Shown piece by piece: positions 1-5,956 of a DNA stretch of 6,006 bases. Origin of the DNA: an uncultured Polymorphobacter sp. (GTDB taxonomy: Bacteria > Pseudomonadota > Alphaproteobacteria > Sphingomonadales > Sphingomonadaceae); contig CALDHQ010000088.1 in NCBI GenBank assembly GCA_937894055.1, positions 1 through 6,006 on the forward strand, in the 5' to 3' direction. Within the stretch, counting starts at the first letter, position 1, and every line of letters starts with the position of its first letter. The translations under genes and the position numbers were made by a program. The notes below the pieces were generated by a model that saw only the letters and a list, made by a program, of their open reading frames with translations, ran no database searches and was not told the DNA's origin.

Positions 1-31
1 ACTCTTTCCCTACACGACGCTCTTCCGATCT
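1..31 (+). other. Illumina TruSeq read-1 adapter remnant
   Basis: The first 31 bases match the 3' part of the Illumina TruSeq universal / read-1 adapter, lacking only its first two bases and ending in the usual CTCTTCCGATCT. Biological sequence starts at 32. This is vector-like contamination left in the assembly. The kinase reading frame stays open through it, so any protein call running to base 1 would carry adapter-encoded residues. Confidence 0.98.
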
Positions 32-745
32 CGGTGAGATCCAGTAACACGGCATCAAAGGGTTTCCCGGCAGCGCGGGCGGCGACGTAGCTTTCAACCG
101 CGAGTTTGCCGTCGCCAACGGCTTCGACGGTGTAGCCGCCCTGTTCGAGCCCGCGGCGCACGATGTCGCGGAGGTAGTCTTCGTCGTCCATGACGAGAAT
201 CCGGCCGCTCTGCGGCTGGGTGATGGCGGCGGCGACCTGCGGCGGCGGGGCCGCCGTCTGCCGGGCAACGGGCAGGTAGACGTGAAAGGTGGTGCCGACG
301 CCCACGCCGGAGAAGGCTACGAGGGAGCCGCCGTGTTGTTGGACGATGGAGTGGCTGATGGTCAGGCCGAGCCCCATGCCTTTCTGCGTGCCGCGGCGCT
401 TGGTCGAGAAGTAGGGATCGAAGATCTTCGGCATCACGTCGGCCGGGATGCCGTAGCCGCGGTCGGTGAGGTCGACGCGCAGGTAGTCGCCGGCCGGCAG
501 GCCGGGGATATCGCCGGCGCGCACGAATACATTTTCCGCGCGCACGGTGACGAGGCCGCCGTTGGGCATGGCCTCGCGGGCGTTGAGCACGAGGTTGCTG
601 AACACCCGCTCGATCTGCCCGGGGTCGATCTCCGCGGGTCGGAGGTCGGCGGCGGTGGTGACCTCGCTGCGCACGTTGGAGCCGCTGAGCGAGAGCGGCA
701 CGATTCTGTGCAGCAGCGCGGCGAGATCGGCGCGCAGCCCGGGTA
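32..745 (-). CDS. Hybrid histidine kinase, C-terminal fragment (HATPase_c + receiver), broken at both ends
   Basis: An open - frame of about 236 codons reads from ~745 down to 32. It begins near LAALLHRIVPLSLSGSNV, the linker after the dimerisation helix. It then shows the N box (FSNLVLNAREAMPNGG), the G1 box (DRGYGIP), an F-type motif (FDPYFSTK), the G2 box (GMGLGLTISHSIV) and the end of the ATPase fold (GTTFHVYLPVA). After a short Ala/Pro/Gln linker comes a receiver domain: RILVMDDED with the acidic pair, and VLLDLT carrying the likely phospho-acceptor Asp just before the adapter. The family autophosphorylates on His and passes phosphate to the receiver Asp. The sensor part, the His-containing DHp helix and the second half of the receiver are missing. 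Upstream, the frame loses its kinase character near 745-760, where a different frame carries unrelated coding sequence, so this is a junction, not a natural N-terminus. No frameshift is seen within the piece. The sensed signal cannot be inferred. Confidence 0.9.
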
Positions 746-755
746 CGTCCGGTTC

Positions 756-1285
756 ACCGGGTTGACGCGGAACGCCTCGGGGTCGGCCATGAACTTGTCC
801 CACTCCTCCCGGAGCCGCTTCGCCGCCTCGGCCCGGCCGGCCACCGGGAAGGCCTCCCCTTCCCCCTCCCCGCCTCCGATGTCGGTCACGAGGCCCGTGT
901 GCGGCGACAGGGGGGACAGGGGGGCCCCCGCCGCGCCTGCCACGCCCGCCGCGCCTGCCGCGCTATGAAAGGTGATGGCCCCCACGTCCAGCGTCGTCGG
1001 ACGCGGGTGACTCTCGTCGTCCGCCTCCACCGGCTGAGGCGGAGGGGGCGGCGGGGTCTGGGGCCCGCGCGTCTCCCCCGTTCCCCCCCCGACGACGAAC
1101 ACCCGCCCCTTCGCGGCGCCCTCGATGGCGACAAAGGAAGTACCGAGGTCGAGGTCGACGAGCGAGTCCGGATCCTGGACGACCTCCTCCGCCAGCAGGA
1201 CGAGGGGAGGGCCACCCGTCCCCCCCTCCTCCTTCTCCCCCTTCCCTCCCCCCTCGACGAGCACGACGACCCCACCTCCTTTCCC
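756..1285 (-). CDS. Unrecognised G-rich, low-complexity protein fragment
   Basis: I do not recognise this protein. The - frame is supported by strong G/C preference at third codon positions and plausible codons throughout; the opposite-strand frames give Arg/Pro-rich shadow peptides. In order it reads: a Gly/Lys/Glu-rich stretch (VEGGGKGEKEEGGTGG), a more ordinary segment (LAEEVVQDPDSLVDLDLG, then FVAIEGAAKGRVFVVGGG), a proline run (PPPPPPQP), a collagen-like Gly-X-Y stretch (GAAGVAGAAGAP), and a charged helix-like end (EAAKRLREEWDKFMADPEAF). Base composition is far more G-rich on the coding strand than in either neighbour, with long G runs. The frame joins the DUF350 start seamlessly at ~1285 and hits kinase coding in another frame at ~750, so both ends are probably chimeric joins. 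A planctomycete-like high-GC source is only a guess. Confidence 0.5.
927..959. repeat. Two copies of a 15-bp repeat in a collagen-like coding stretch
   Basis: The 15-mer CCCGCCGCGCCTGCC occurs at 927-941 and again at 945-959, with a period of 18 bases (six codons). On the - strand it encodes a run of Gly-Ala-Ala / Gly-Val-Ala triplets. The flank at 906-929 also repeats the GGGGGACAG-type string, giving LSPLSP. These are coding tandem repeats of low complexity and a likely place for misassembly. Confidence 0.7.
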
Positions 1286-1471
1286 GGCGAGGATGGCGGC
1301 CGCCATATTCCTGTTTTCGAAAATTTCCTTCTGGAGGTTTCCCGGGGTGAGCAGGTCGAAGAGCTTGAACCCCGCAATGGCCAGGGCAATTCCGGTAACG
1401 CCGAAGAGGGCGCTCCATCCGAGGGATTCGAGAGTATAGGCAAAGGTCACAACGGTCATAACGTCAGCCAC
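1286..1471 (-). CDS. DUF350 family inner-membrane protein, N-terminal fragment
   Basis: The - frame starts with GTG at 1471 or, more conservatively, ATG at 1459; neither has a clear Shine-Dalgarno sequence, so the start is unsettled. It encodes one hydrophobic helix at about residues 21-40 (ALFGVTGIALAIAGFKLFDL), then LLTPGNLQKEIFENRNMAAAILAG. The pattern of a helix, then 'FD-hydrophobic-TP', then 'E-x-x-N-x-A-A-A-I' is what I know from DUF350 (YjfL-like) small membrane proteins. Those continue after this motif with further membrane helices. Here the hydrophobic continuation is absent and the frame runs straight into a Gly/Lys/Glu-rich sequence, so roughly half the domain or more is missing. 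Base composition is clearly less GC-rich than on either side. The function of DUF350 proteins is not established. Family assignment is by motif recall only. Confidence 0.7.
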
Positions 1472-1540
1472 TATGGGATACCCGGCGGCACCTGGCGATT
1501 ACAATCGGCCGGAAAATTAATCACCGGCGCGCCCGGCGGC
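1472..1540. other. Unassigned junction zone between the DUF350 and metC pieces
   Basis: No gene is supported here. The stretch includes AT-rich GGAAAATTAAT, unlike the metC side. The metC frame stays open across it but gives residues (WRLQSAGKLITGAPGG) that do not resemble the PLP-fold sequence expected before the conserved S/N-T-W-A-T-P motif. It may be the true 5' flank of the DUF350 gene, joined to metC at about 1530-1545. Confidence 0.5.
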
Positions 1541-2173
1541 GACAGCACCTGGGCGACGCCTTTGCTGTTTCCGGCCATCGGCCACGGTATCGACATGAGC
1601 GTGCAGGCGCTGACCAAATATGTTGCGGGCCATAGCGACGTGATGATGGGCGCGGTCACCGCCACCGCGGCGCACTATCCGAAACTGCGCAGCGCCAGCT
1701 ACCGGCTCGGCTACTGCGTCGGGCCGGACGATGCGTTCCTGACCTTGCGCGGGCTGCGCACACTCGGCGTCCGTCTGGCGCAGCAGGGCAAGTCGGCGCT
1801 GAAGATCGCGCACTGGCTCGCCGCGCATCCGGCGGTCGAGCGCGTGCTGCATCCGGCGCTGCCCGGCTGCCCCGGCCATGACCTGTGGGCGCGCGACTTC
1901 AACGGCGCGTCGGGGCTGTTCGGCTTCGTGCTCAAGCAGGGCAAGCGCAGCCACACCGCCGCGCTGATCGACGACCTCGACCATTTCGGCATCGGCTTCA
2001 GCTGGGGCGGCTTCGAAAGCCTGATCCTGCCGTCGAACGTCGCGCCGATCCGCACCGCGACGCAGTTCAACGCGCCCGGGCCACTTTTGCGCCTATCGAT
2101 CGGGCTCGAAGACCCTGACGATCTGATCGCCGATCTGGCCGCCGGACTGGAGCGTTATCAGGCACAATTCTAG
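1541..2173 (+). CDS. metC: Cystathionine beta-lyase, C-terminal half (PLP-dependent)
   Basis: About 210 residues of a Cys/Met-metabolism PLP enzyme (fold type I) are present; the family is usually near 390-400 residues. The piece opens at DSTWATPLLFPA, equivalent to the conserved D-N-T-W-A-T-P segment. It carries the PLP-binding lysine in ALTKYVAGHSDVMMG (Lys codon 1616-1618), GPDDAFLTLRGLRTLGVRL, VLHPALPGCPGH, FSWGGFESLILP and RLSIGLEDPDDLIADL. These favour cystathionine beta-lyase, which cleaves cystathionine to homocysteine, pyruvate and ammonia, over cystathionine gamma-synthase, though related C-S lyases are not excluded. The N-terminal half, which supplies much of the cofactor and substrate site, is absent. 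The longer open frame reaching back to base 899 is an accident of joining unrelated DNA. The stop lies 20 nt before the amidase start, which suggests cotranscription with it. Confidence 0.88.
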   Translation, partial: DSTWATPLLFPAIGHGIDMSVQALTKYVAGHSDVMMGAVTATAAHYPKLRSASYRLGYCVGPDDAFLTLRGLRTLGVRLAQQGKSALKIAHWLAAHPAVERVLHPALPGCPGHDLWARDFNGASGLFGFVLKQGKRSHTAALIDDLDHFGIGFSWGGFESLILPSNVAPIRTATQFNAPGPLLRLSIGLEDPDDLIADLAAGLERYQAQF

Positions 2174-2181
2174 ACAACCCT

Positions 2182-2188
2182 GGGGAGG
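2182..2188 (+). promoter_or_regulatory. Ribosome binding site of the amidase
   Basis: GGGGAGG lies five bases before the ATG at 2194, in the 20-nt gap after the metC stop. It is a strong match to the anti-Shine-Dalgarno sequence and fixes the amidase start. Confidence 0.85.
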
Positions 2189-2193
2189 GACTT

Positions 2194-3606
2194 ATGGACG
2201 ATTTCAGCCATCTCGACGGTCTGGCGCAGGCAGCGCTGGTCGCATCGAAACAGGTCAAGCCGGCCGAACTGCTCGAAAGCGCCATTGCGCGCGCCGAAGC
2301 GGTCAACCCGCAGCTCAACTTCATGGCGCAGAAGCTTTACGACCGCGCCCGCTCGGCGCCCGTCGGCACCGGGCCGTTCGCCGGCGTGCCGTTCCTCGTC
2401 AAGGACCTGCACGTCGATATCGCCGGAGAGCGTGCCGGCGAAGGCAGCCATTTGTGGGACGGCTATGTGCCGACCGTCAACAGCACGCTGTTCGACCGCT
2501 ACGAAGCCGCGGGCCTCGTGACCTTCGGCAAGACCACCTCGCCCGAACTCGGGCTGACGGTGACCACCGAAAGCGCCGCCTACGGCCTGACGCGCAACCC
2601 CTGGGACCCGTCGCGGACCAGCGGCGGTTCGTCGGGCGGCTCGGCGGTCGCGGTGGCAGCGGGCATCGTGCCGATGGCGTCGGCGTCGGACGGCGGCGGC
2701 TCGATCCGCGCGCCCGCGTCGTGCTGCGGCGTATTCGGCATGAAGCCGTCGCGCGGCCGCATGCCGAGCGGCCCGCACAAGACCGAAGGCTGGCTCGGCA
2801 TGTCGATTGCGCATGCCGTGACGCGCTCGGTGCGCGACTCTGCGGCGCTGCTCGATGCGACGCACGGCGTCGAACCCGGCGCGCGCTACAGCGCCCCTGC
2901 CCCGACCGACAGCTTCCTCGCCGCCACCCAGCGCGCACCCGGCAAGCTGCGCATCGCGATGATGCTGTCGCCGCCGACCGGTGTGCCCGTCGACCCCGAG
3001 GTCCTCGCCGCCACCCGCGCCACCGCCAAGCTGCTCGAAGGCCTCGGCCACCATGTCGAGGAAGCCCAGCCGCCGCTCGACGGCGCCGCGATTGCCGCGG
3101 CGTTCGTCGCGGTGCTCGGCGTCTGCACCGCGCATGATGTCGACAGCCGCGCAGCACAGCTCGGCCGCGCGATCCGCGAGGGCGAGATCGAACCCGTCAC
3201 CTCGATGTTCGCGCACATCGGCCGCAAGACCAGCGGCACCGACATCATCGCGGCGAACGACATGTTCCAGAAGACCGCGATCATCATGGCGCAGTTCATG
3301 AGCAAGTATGACGTCGTGCTGTCGCCGGTGATGGGCAAGCCGCCGATCAAGCTCGGGCTGATCGACCTCGCGCCCGCCGACAACGCGCGCTGGACCGCCG
3401 AAATCACGACGTTCAGCCCGTTCACCTCGCTCTACAACCAGACCGGCCAGCCGGCGATGTCGGTGCCGCTGGGCTGGAGCAGCACTGGCCTGCCGATCGG
3501 CATGATGTTCGCCGGGCGCTACGGCGACGAGGCGTTGCTCTACAGCCTCGCCGCGCAGCTCGAGCAAGCCGCGCCCTGGGCCGAGACGCGCCCGCAGCTG
3601 GGGTAG
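2194..3606 (+). CDS. Amidase signature (AS) family hydrolase, complete
   Basis: This 470-residue protein has the full AS fold in one uninterrupted frame, the usual length for the family. The Ser-cisSer-Lys catalytic triad is visible: Lys70 in GVPFLVKDL, the cis-Ser as Ser146 in TSGGSSGGSA, and the nucleophile Ser170 in DGGGSIRAPA. The 24-residue gap between the two serines is the spacing known from characterised members. The C-terminal YNQTGQPAMSVPLG and GLPIGMMFAGRYGDE segments are also typical. The family hydrolyses amide bonds (some members act on esters or nitrile-derived amides). Nothing here fixes the substrate, and no GatB/GatC neighbour or context supports a role as the tRNA-amidotransferase subunit GatA. 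No signal peptide or membrane segment is evident, so it is probably cytoplasmic. It follows the metC piece by 20 nt and is convergent with the amidohydrolase. Codon use is GC-rich and uniform with its neighbours. Confidence 0.95.
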   Translation: MDDFSHLDGLAQAALVASKQVKPAELLESAIARAEAVNPQLNFMAQKLYDRARSAPVGTGPFAGVPFLVKDLHVDIAGERAGEGSHLWDGYVPTVNSTLFDRYEAAGLVTFGKTTSPELGLTVTTESAAYGLTRNPWDPSRTSGGSSGGSAVAVAAGIVPMASASDGGGSIRAPASCCGVFGMKPSRGRMPSGPHKTEGWLGMSIAHAVTRSVRDSAALLDATHGVEPGARYSAPAPTDSFLAATQRAPGKLRIAMMLSPPTGVPVDPEVLAATRATAKLLEGLGHHVEEAQPPLDGAAIAAAFVAVLGVCTAHDVDSRAAQLGRAIREGEIEPVTSMFAHIGRKTSGTDIIAANDMFQKTAIIMAQFMSKYDVVLSPVMGKPPIKLGLIDLAPADNARWTAEITTFSPFTSLYNQTGQPAMSVPLGWSSTGLPIGMMFAGRYGDEALLYSLAAQLEQAAPWAETRPQLG

Positions 3607-3622
3607 CCAAACCTACTAAAAT
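3607..3622. other. Start of the convergent intergenic region
   Basis: The 172 bases at 3607-3778 between the amidase and amidohydrolase stops hold no gene. They contain the short GC hairpin and the long inverted repeat listed separately. The remaining bases show nothing else I can support. Confidence 0.7.
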
Positions 3623-3641
3623 CCCTCCCCGGTGGGGAGGG
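3623..3641. terminator. Short GC-rich hairpin after the amidase
   Basis: A perfect 8-bp stem (CCCTCCCC / GGGGAGGG) with a 3-base loop sits 16 nt after the amidase stop. It could act as a terminator for either convergent gene. There is no U-tract after it on the + strand (GCAACTCACT follows). On the - strand the stem is followed by GATTTTAG, which has a short T run, so it may serve the - strand transcript better. It could also be a small repeat element rather than a terminator. Confidence 0.5.
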
Positions 3642-3670
3642 CAACTCACTGTTTCATTCAAGTTGAACCC

Positions 3671-3750
3671 AGCCCGCTCATCCCGAGCGAAGTCGAGGGA
3701 CACGCCAAAACGTCGGTGCGTCCCTCGACTTCGCTCGGGATGAGCGGGCT
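3671..3750. repeat. Large perfect inverted repeat, sphingomonad-type intergenic element
   Basis: Arms at 3671-3701 and 3720-3750 are exact reverse complements over 31 bases and enclose an 18-base loop. The core contains TCATCCCGAGCGAAGTCGAGG. I recall this motif as a common dispersed palindromic intergenic element in sphingomonad genomes; copy number cannot be checked here. As RNA, either strand would form a very stable stem-loop, so in this convergent gap it may end or protect transcripts from both sides. Reading frames across it yield stock spurious peptides such as LIPSEVEG and PSTSLGMSGL, a sign that those frames are not genes. Confidence 0.93.
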
Positions 3751-3778
3751 TGGTGATTCAAGCAGACTGAAATCCAGT

Positions 3779-4978
3779 CTAGCCAGCGGCGCGCAACGCC
3801 TCGACCCTTGCGCCAGGGAATATCCGCAGGAAGTTCTCGGCGTAGAACTTGTCGCGCACCGCGTTGCTGCGGTCGCCGAGCGCGGACTCGAAACGCGCAA
3901 TCGGGTTGCGGCCGCCTTCGATGTGCGGATAGTCGCTGCTGAACAGGTAAAGGTCGGGGTTCGACGCGTCGATGAACACGCCGACCTCCTCGAACACGAA
4001 CGGCGTGAACGCCATTTGCTGCGTCAGCTGTTCCGACGGCGTGCGGCTCAGCCCCTGCAGATTGGCGTCGTTGCGGCTCCAGTGCTTGACCACCCAGTCG
4101 AGGCGGCGCAGCAGTTCGGGCACCCAGCCGGCGCCGAGTTCGACGGCCGCACCGCGCAGCGCGGGATGGCGTTCGAACACGCCGTCGAGCACCAGCATCG
4201 ACACGAATGCCTCGGGCGCGGCATGCGCCAGCGCGATGTCCTTGGTGCGCAGATTTTCGCCGCCGCCAAGCCAGTCCTTCGTCGGCGGCCGGCCATTGTT
4301 CATCCACGCCTTCGCCGCCTGCAACGGCGCGCCGCCGACATGCAGCACGAACGGCGTGCCGCTTTCCGCCAGCCGCGCCCAGAACGGGTCGAGCTCGACA
4401 TGGCCGGGCGACCGGTCGCCGCACGGCCGGTGCGGCACCCACACCGCCTGCAGGCCGAGCCGCAGCGCGTTGTCGAGTTCCGCCATCGCCAGCGCCGGAT
4501 CATCGAGCGGCACCACCGCAACGCCCATCAGCCGGTCATCGACGCTGCAGAAATCGGCCATGTGGCGGTTGTGCGCGCGCGCCGCGCCGTAGCGCAGCGC
4601 GGGGTCAAGCTTGCTGCTCGGCGAGAACGGCATGGCGACGCTGTGGGTCGCAAACACCAGCTGCTTGGCGAACCCCAGCAGGTCCATCGCGGTGCGGCGG
4701 TCGTCGCGGTTGAACGCGCCGAGGCCCTGGATTTCCTTCGACTTTTCGATCAGCGCATCGCCCAGCGCGACCTGCGCCGCGACATGTTCGGGGCTGTGAC
4801 GCCCGCCTTGCGCCATGATCACCGCGACCTCCTCGTCGGTGACAATCGACGCCGAATAGCTGACCTCCGGAATGGCATCGCGCAGCGCCGGATCGGCATA
4901 GCGCTTCAGAAAATCGGGCAACTCCATGATGTGGCTGTCGGCGTCATAGTAGAGCCGGTCGGCGGGGGCGTAAGGCAT
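3779..4978 (-). CDS. Amidohydrolase_2 / ACMSD-like metal-dependent hydrolase, complete
   Basis: This 399-residue TIM-barrel protein starts at the ATG at 4978, chosen because a strong GGGAGGAA lies five bases upstream; an in-frame start at 4993 would lie upstream of or overlap that site. Residues 12-19 (DADSHIME) hold the reduced metal-binding motif of this clade (Asp14, His16). LHVGG (His213), ERHPALRGAAVELGAGWVP (His271, Glu280) and SSDYPHIEGGRNP (Asp349, His352) follow in the order expected for the amidohydrolase_2 family, which includes aminocarboxymuconate-semialdehyde decarboxylase and aromatic-acid decarboxylases. It probably uses one divalent metal to hydrolyse or decarboxylate a small organic acid; the substrate is unknown. 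No signal peptide is seen. The DUF3137 stop is 51 nt upstream on the same strand, so the two may be cotranscribed. The stop faces the amidase across the repeat-bearing gap. Confidence 0.93.
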   Translation of the reverse strand: MPYAPADRLYYDADSHIMELPDFLKRYADPALRDAIPEVSYSASIVTDEEVAVIMAQGGRHSPEHVAAQVALGDALIEKSKEIQGLGAFNRDDRRTAMDLLGFAKQLVFATHSVAMPFSPSSKLDPALRYGAARAHNRHMADFCSVDDRLMGVAVVPLDDPALAMAELDNALRLGLQAVWVPHRPCGDRSPGHVELDPFWARLAESGTPFVLHVGGAPLQAAKAWMNNGRPPTKDWLGGGENLRTKDIALAHAAPEAFVSMLVLDGVFERHPALRGAAVELGAGWVPELLRRLDWVVKHWSRNDANLQGLSRTPSEQLTQQMAFTPFVFEEVGVFIDASNPDLYLFSSDYPHIEGGRNPIARFESALGDRSNAVRDKFYAENFLRIFPGARVEALRAAG

Positions 4979-4983
4979 GAAGG

Positions 4984-4991
4984 TTCCTCCC
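4984..4991 (-). promoter_or_regulatory. Ribosome binding site of the amidohydrolase
   Basis: On the - strand GGGAGGAA lies five bases before the ATG at 4978. This decides the start in favour of MPYAPADRLYYD. The GGG of the site also forms the end of a small CCCAA-AGTAC-TTGGG inverted repeat (4989-5003). Confidence 0.85.
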
Positions 4992-5029
4992 AAGTACTTT
5001 GGGGCATCATGGACGCGGGCGGGTTCAAG

Positions 5030-5635
5030 TCAATCCGTCGCAGCCGTTCGCGCCGCATGGTCAAGATCAATGACCGTGTCGACCGTCGCCAGCACTTCGC
5101 CAATGCCATTGTACAGCCGCGCCAGTGCCTCGCGGCTCGCGGCGGGGGCGCGGAAACTCGGCGGCGCGAACAGGCTGTCGCCGATGCGCGGTATCGCCAA
5201 GGTCAGCCGGTTGTCCTGCACCAGTGCGAACGGCCGCCCGGCCCAGCTGCGTGCCGCCATGGCGCGGAATCGCTCGATAAACGCCGGCGTCAGCAGCGCG
5301 CGTGCGGCGATCTGGTCGGTGCCGTAAACCTGATAGGCCTTTTCGAATTCGGGGTCCTCGATGCGCACACGCAGCCGCCCACGGCCGCTCATCCAGTCGC
5401 GCGCCGGCGCGAACATGTCACCTTCGGCGATCACTGCCGTTGTGCCGCGCAGGCTGCGCGGCAGTTCGACGCTCGCCATCAGGCCTGAAAACAACGTCTG
5501 CCGGTCATCGCCGCTGCCTTTGGTCAGCGCCAGTTCGTAGATATCGACCGGCAGGCCGCGGTGCGTGCCCGCCAGCCGGTTCTGCGCACCCGCGGTGTCA
5601 TAGTCACCAAACACATGCTCGGCGGTCAGCACGCC
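5030..5635 (-). CDS. DUF3137 family protein, C-terminal fragment
   Basis: About 200 residues match the DUF3137 pattern as I know it: a glycine/tyrosine entry (FGDYDT, GTHRGLPVDIYELALT), a beta-rich core starting TLFSGLMASVELPR, a conserved RIEDPEFEKAYQVYGTDQIAARALLTPAFIERF segment, and a final strand LTLAIPRIGDSLF. The TGA is at 5030. Full members have an N-terminal part, often with membrane segments, that is absent here; in its place the open frame continues into a PAS fragment at ~5635. Function is not established for the family. Codon use matches the amidohydrolase, and the 51-nt gap to that gene looks natural, so this end is probably in its true context while the 5' end is a chimeric join. 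Confidence 0.82.
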   Translation of the reverse strand, partial: GVLTAEHVFGDYDTAGAQNRLAGTHRGLPVDIYELALTKGSGDDRQTLFSGLMASVELPRSLRGTTAVIAEGDMFAPARDWMSGRGRLRVRIEDPEFEKAYQVYGTDQIAARALLTPAFIERFRAMAARSWAGRPFALVQDNRLTLAIPRIGDSLFAPPSFRAPAASREALARLYNGIGEVLATVDTVIDLDHAARTAATD

Positions 5636-5735
5636 CAGGTCGACGTCGGTGCGGCCCAGCACGTCGTCGCGCGTGCGGCCGACCTCCTGGCAGGCGGCCC
5701 GGTTGTAGAACACGTAGCGGCCCTGCAGGTCCTTG
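5636..5735 (-). CDS. PAS domain fragment, chimeric insert
   Basis: Some 33-36 codons read GRYVFYNRAACQEVGRTRDDVLGRTDVDL, the first part of a PAS fold: the strand-turn-strand 'G-R-Y-x-x-x-N', then 'VLGRTD'. PAS domains are about 100 residues; only the first third to half is present before the frame turns into DUF3137 sequence. PAS domains sense ligands, redox state or partners, normally in kinases, cyclases or regulators, none of which are attached here. The parental protein cannot be named. The kinase at the left end of the window could in principle carry such a domain, but nothing links the two. Confidence 0.68.
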
Positions 5736-5956
5736 GCAAAGATCGCATCGGGGGAAGCCGCTGCCTCGAACTCTTCCCATAATGTGCGGAACTCTGCCCC
5801 CAGGTCGGGCGGCAGCAAGCCGAAGATCCGGTCGGCAGCCCGCGCTTCGGCAGCGGCCGTGTCCGCCGACCCGTGGGCCAGCCCGTTGGCCGAATGGATC
5901 GGCACATCGCCCACGTCGATTTCCACAAGATCATGCAGGATCAGCATGCGGATGAC
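5735..5956 (-). CDS. HD_3 / HDDC2-like phosphohydrolase fragment, chimeric
   Basis: About 70-75 codons show the HD signature in MLILHDLVEIDVGDVPIH (the His-Asp metal pair in LHDLVEID), then AAAEARAADRIFGLLPPDLGAEFRTLWEEFEAAASPDAIFAKDL. This matches the middle of HD_3 / HDDC2 (YfbR-like 5'-deoxynucleotidase) proteins, which usually continue with a 'P-E-A-R-F-A-K-x-x-D' helix and a C-terminal tail. The N-terminal part with the first metal histidine is cut off by the adapter, and the C-terminal tail is replaced by PAS sequence at ~5735. The open frame's apparent start (MLFRS) is encoded by adapter, so no native start is present. Biochemically this fragment lacks residues needed for activity. Confidence 0.78.

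Noticed and set aside
906..959. Short GC-rich repeats considered as a CRISPR or iteron array
   Set aside because: There are only two copies, with a codon-multiple period inside a coding frame and no spacer structure.
282..968. + strand open frame of 228 codons
   Set aside because: It is antisense to the histidine kinase, whose N, G1 and G2 boxes and receiver motif are unmistakable.
32..1471. Possible natural signalling operon of a DUF350 membrane protein, Gly-rich protein and hybrid kinase
   Set aside because: All three are truncated in mid-domain at abrupt changes of frame or composition. There are no intergenic gaps, stops or starts between them.
1526..1533. GGCGCGCC (AscI-type site) near the metC join, considered as a cloning scar
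   Set aside because: Such an 8-mer is common by chance in GC-rich DNA, and no vector or linker sequence surrounds it.
899..1540. N-terminal extension of the metC frame
   Set aside because: The residues are Arg/Pro-rich shadow of the - strand coding pieces and do not match the N-terminal half of any PLP lyase. The frame is open by chance across a join.
2170..3567. A 465-codon - strand open frame opposite the amidase
   Set aside because: It is composed of Arg/Ala/Gly-rich sequence with no domain, fully antisense to a complete amidase with its Lys-Ser-Ser triad and a strong ribosome binding site.
3632..5488. A 618-codon open frame on the + strand, the longest in the window, crossing the inverted repeat, the amidohydrolase and part of the DUF3137 piece
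   Set aside because: It is antisense to genes with clear catalytic motifs, its translation is Arg/His/Ala-rich with no recognisable domain, and it starts in repeat-derived peptide. GC-rich codon bias produces such shadow frames.
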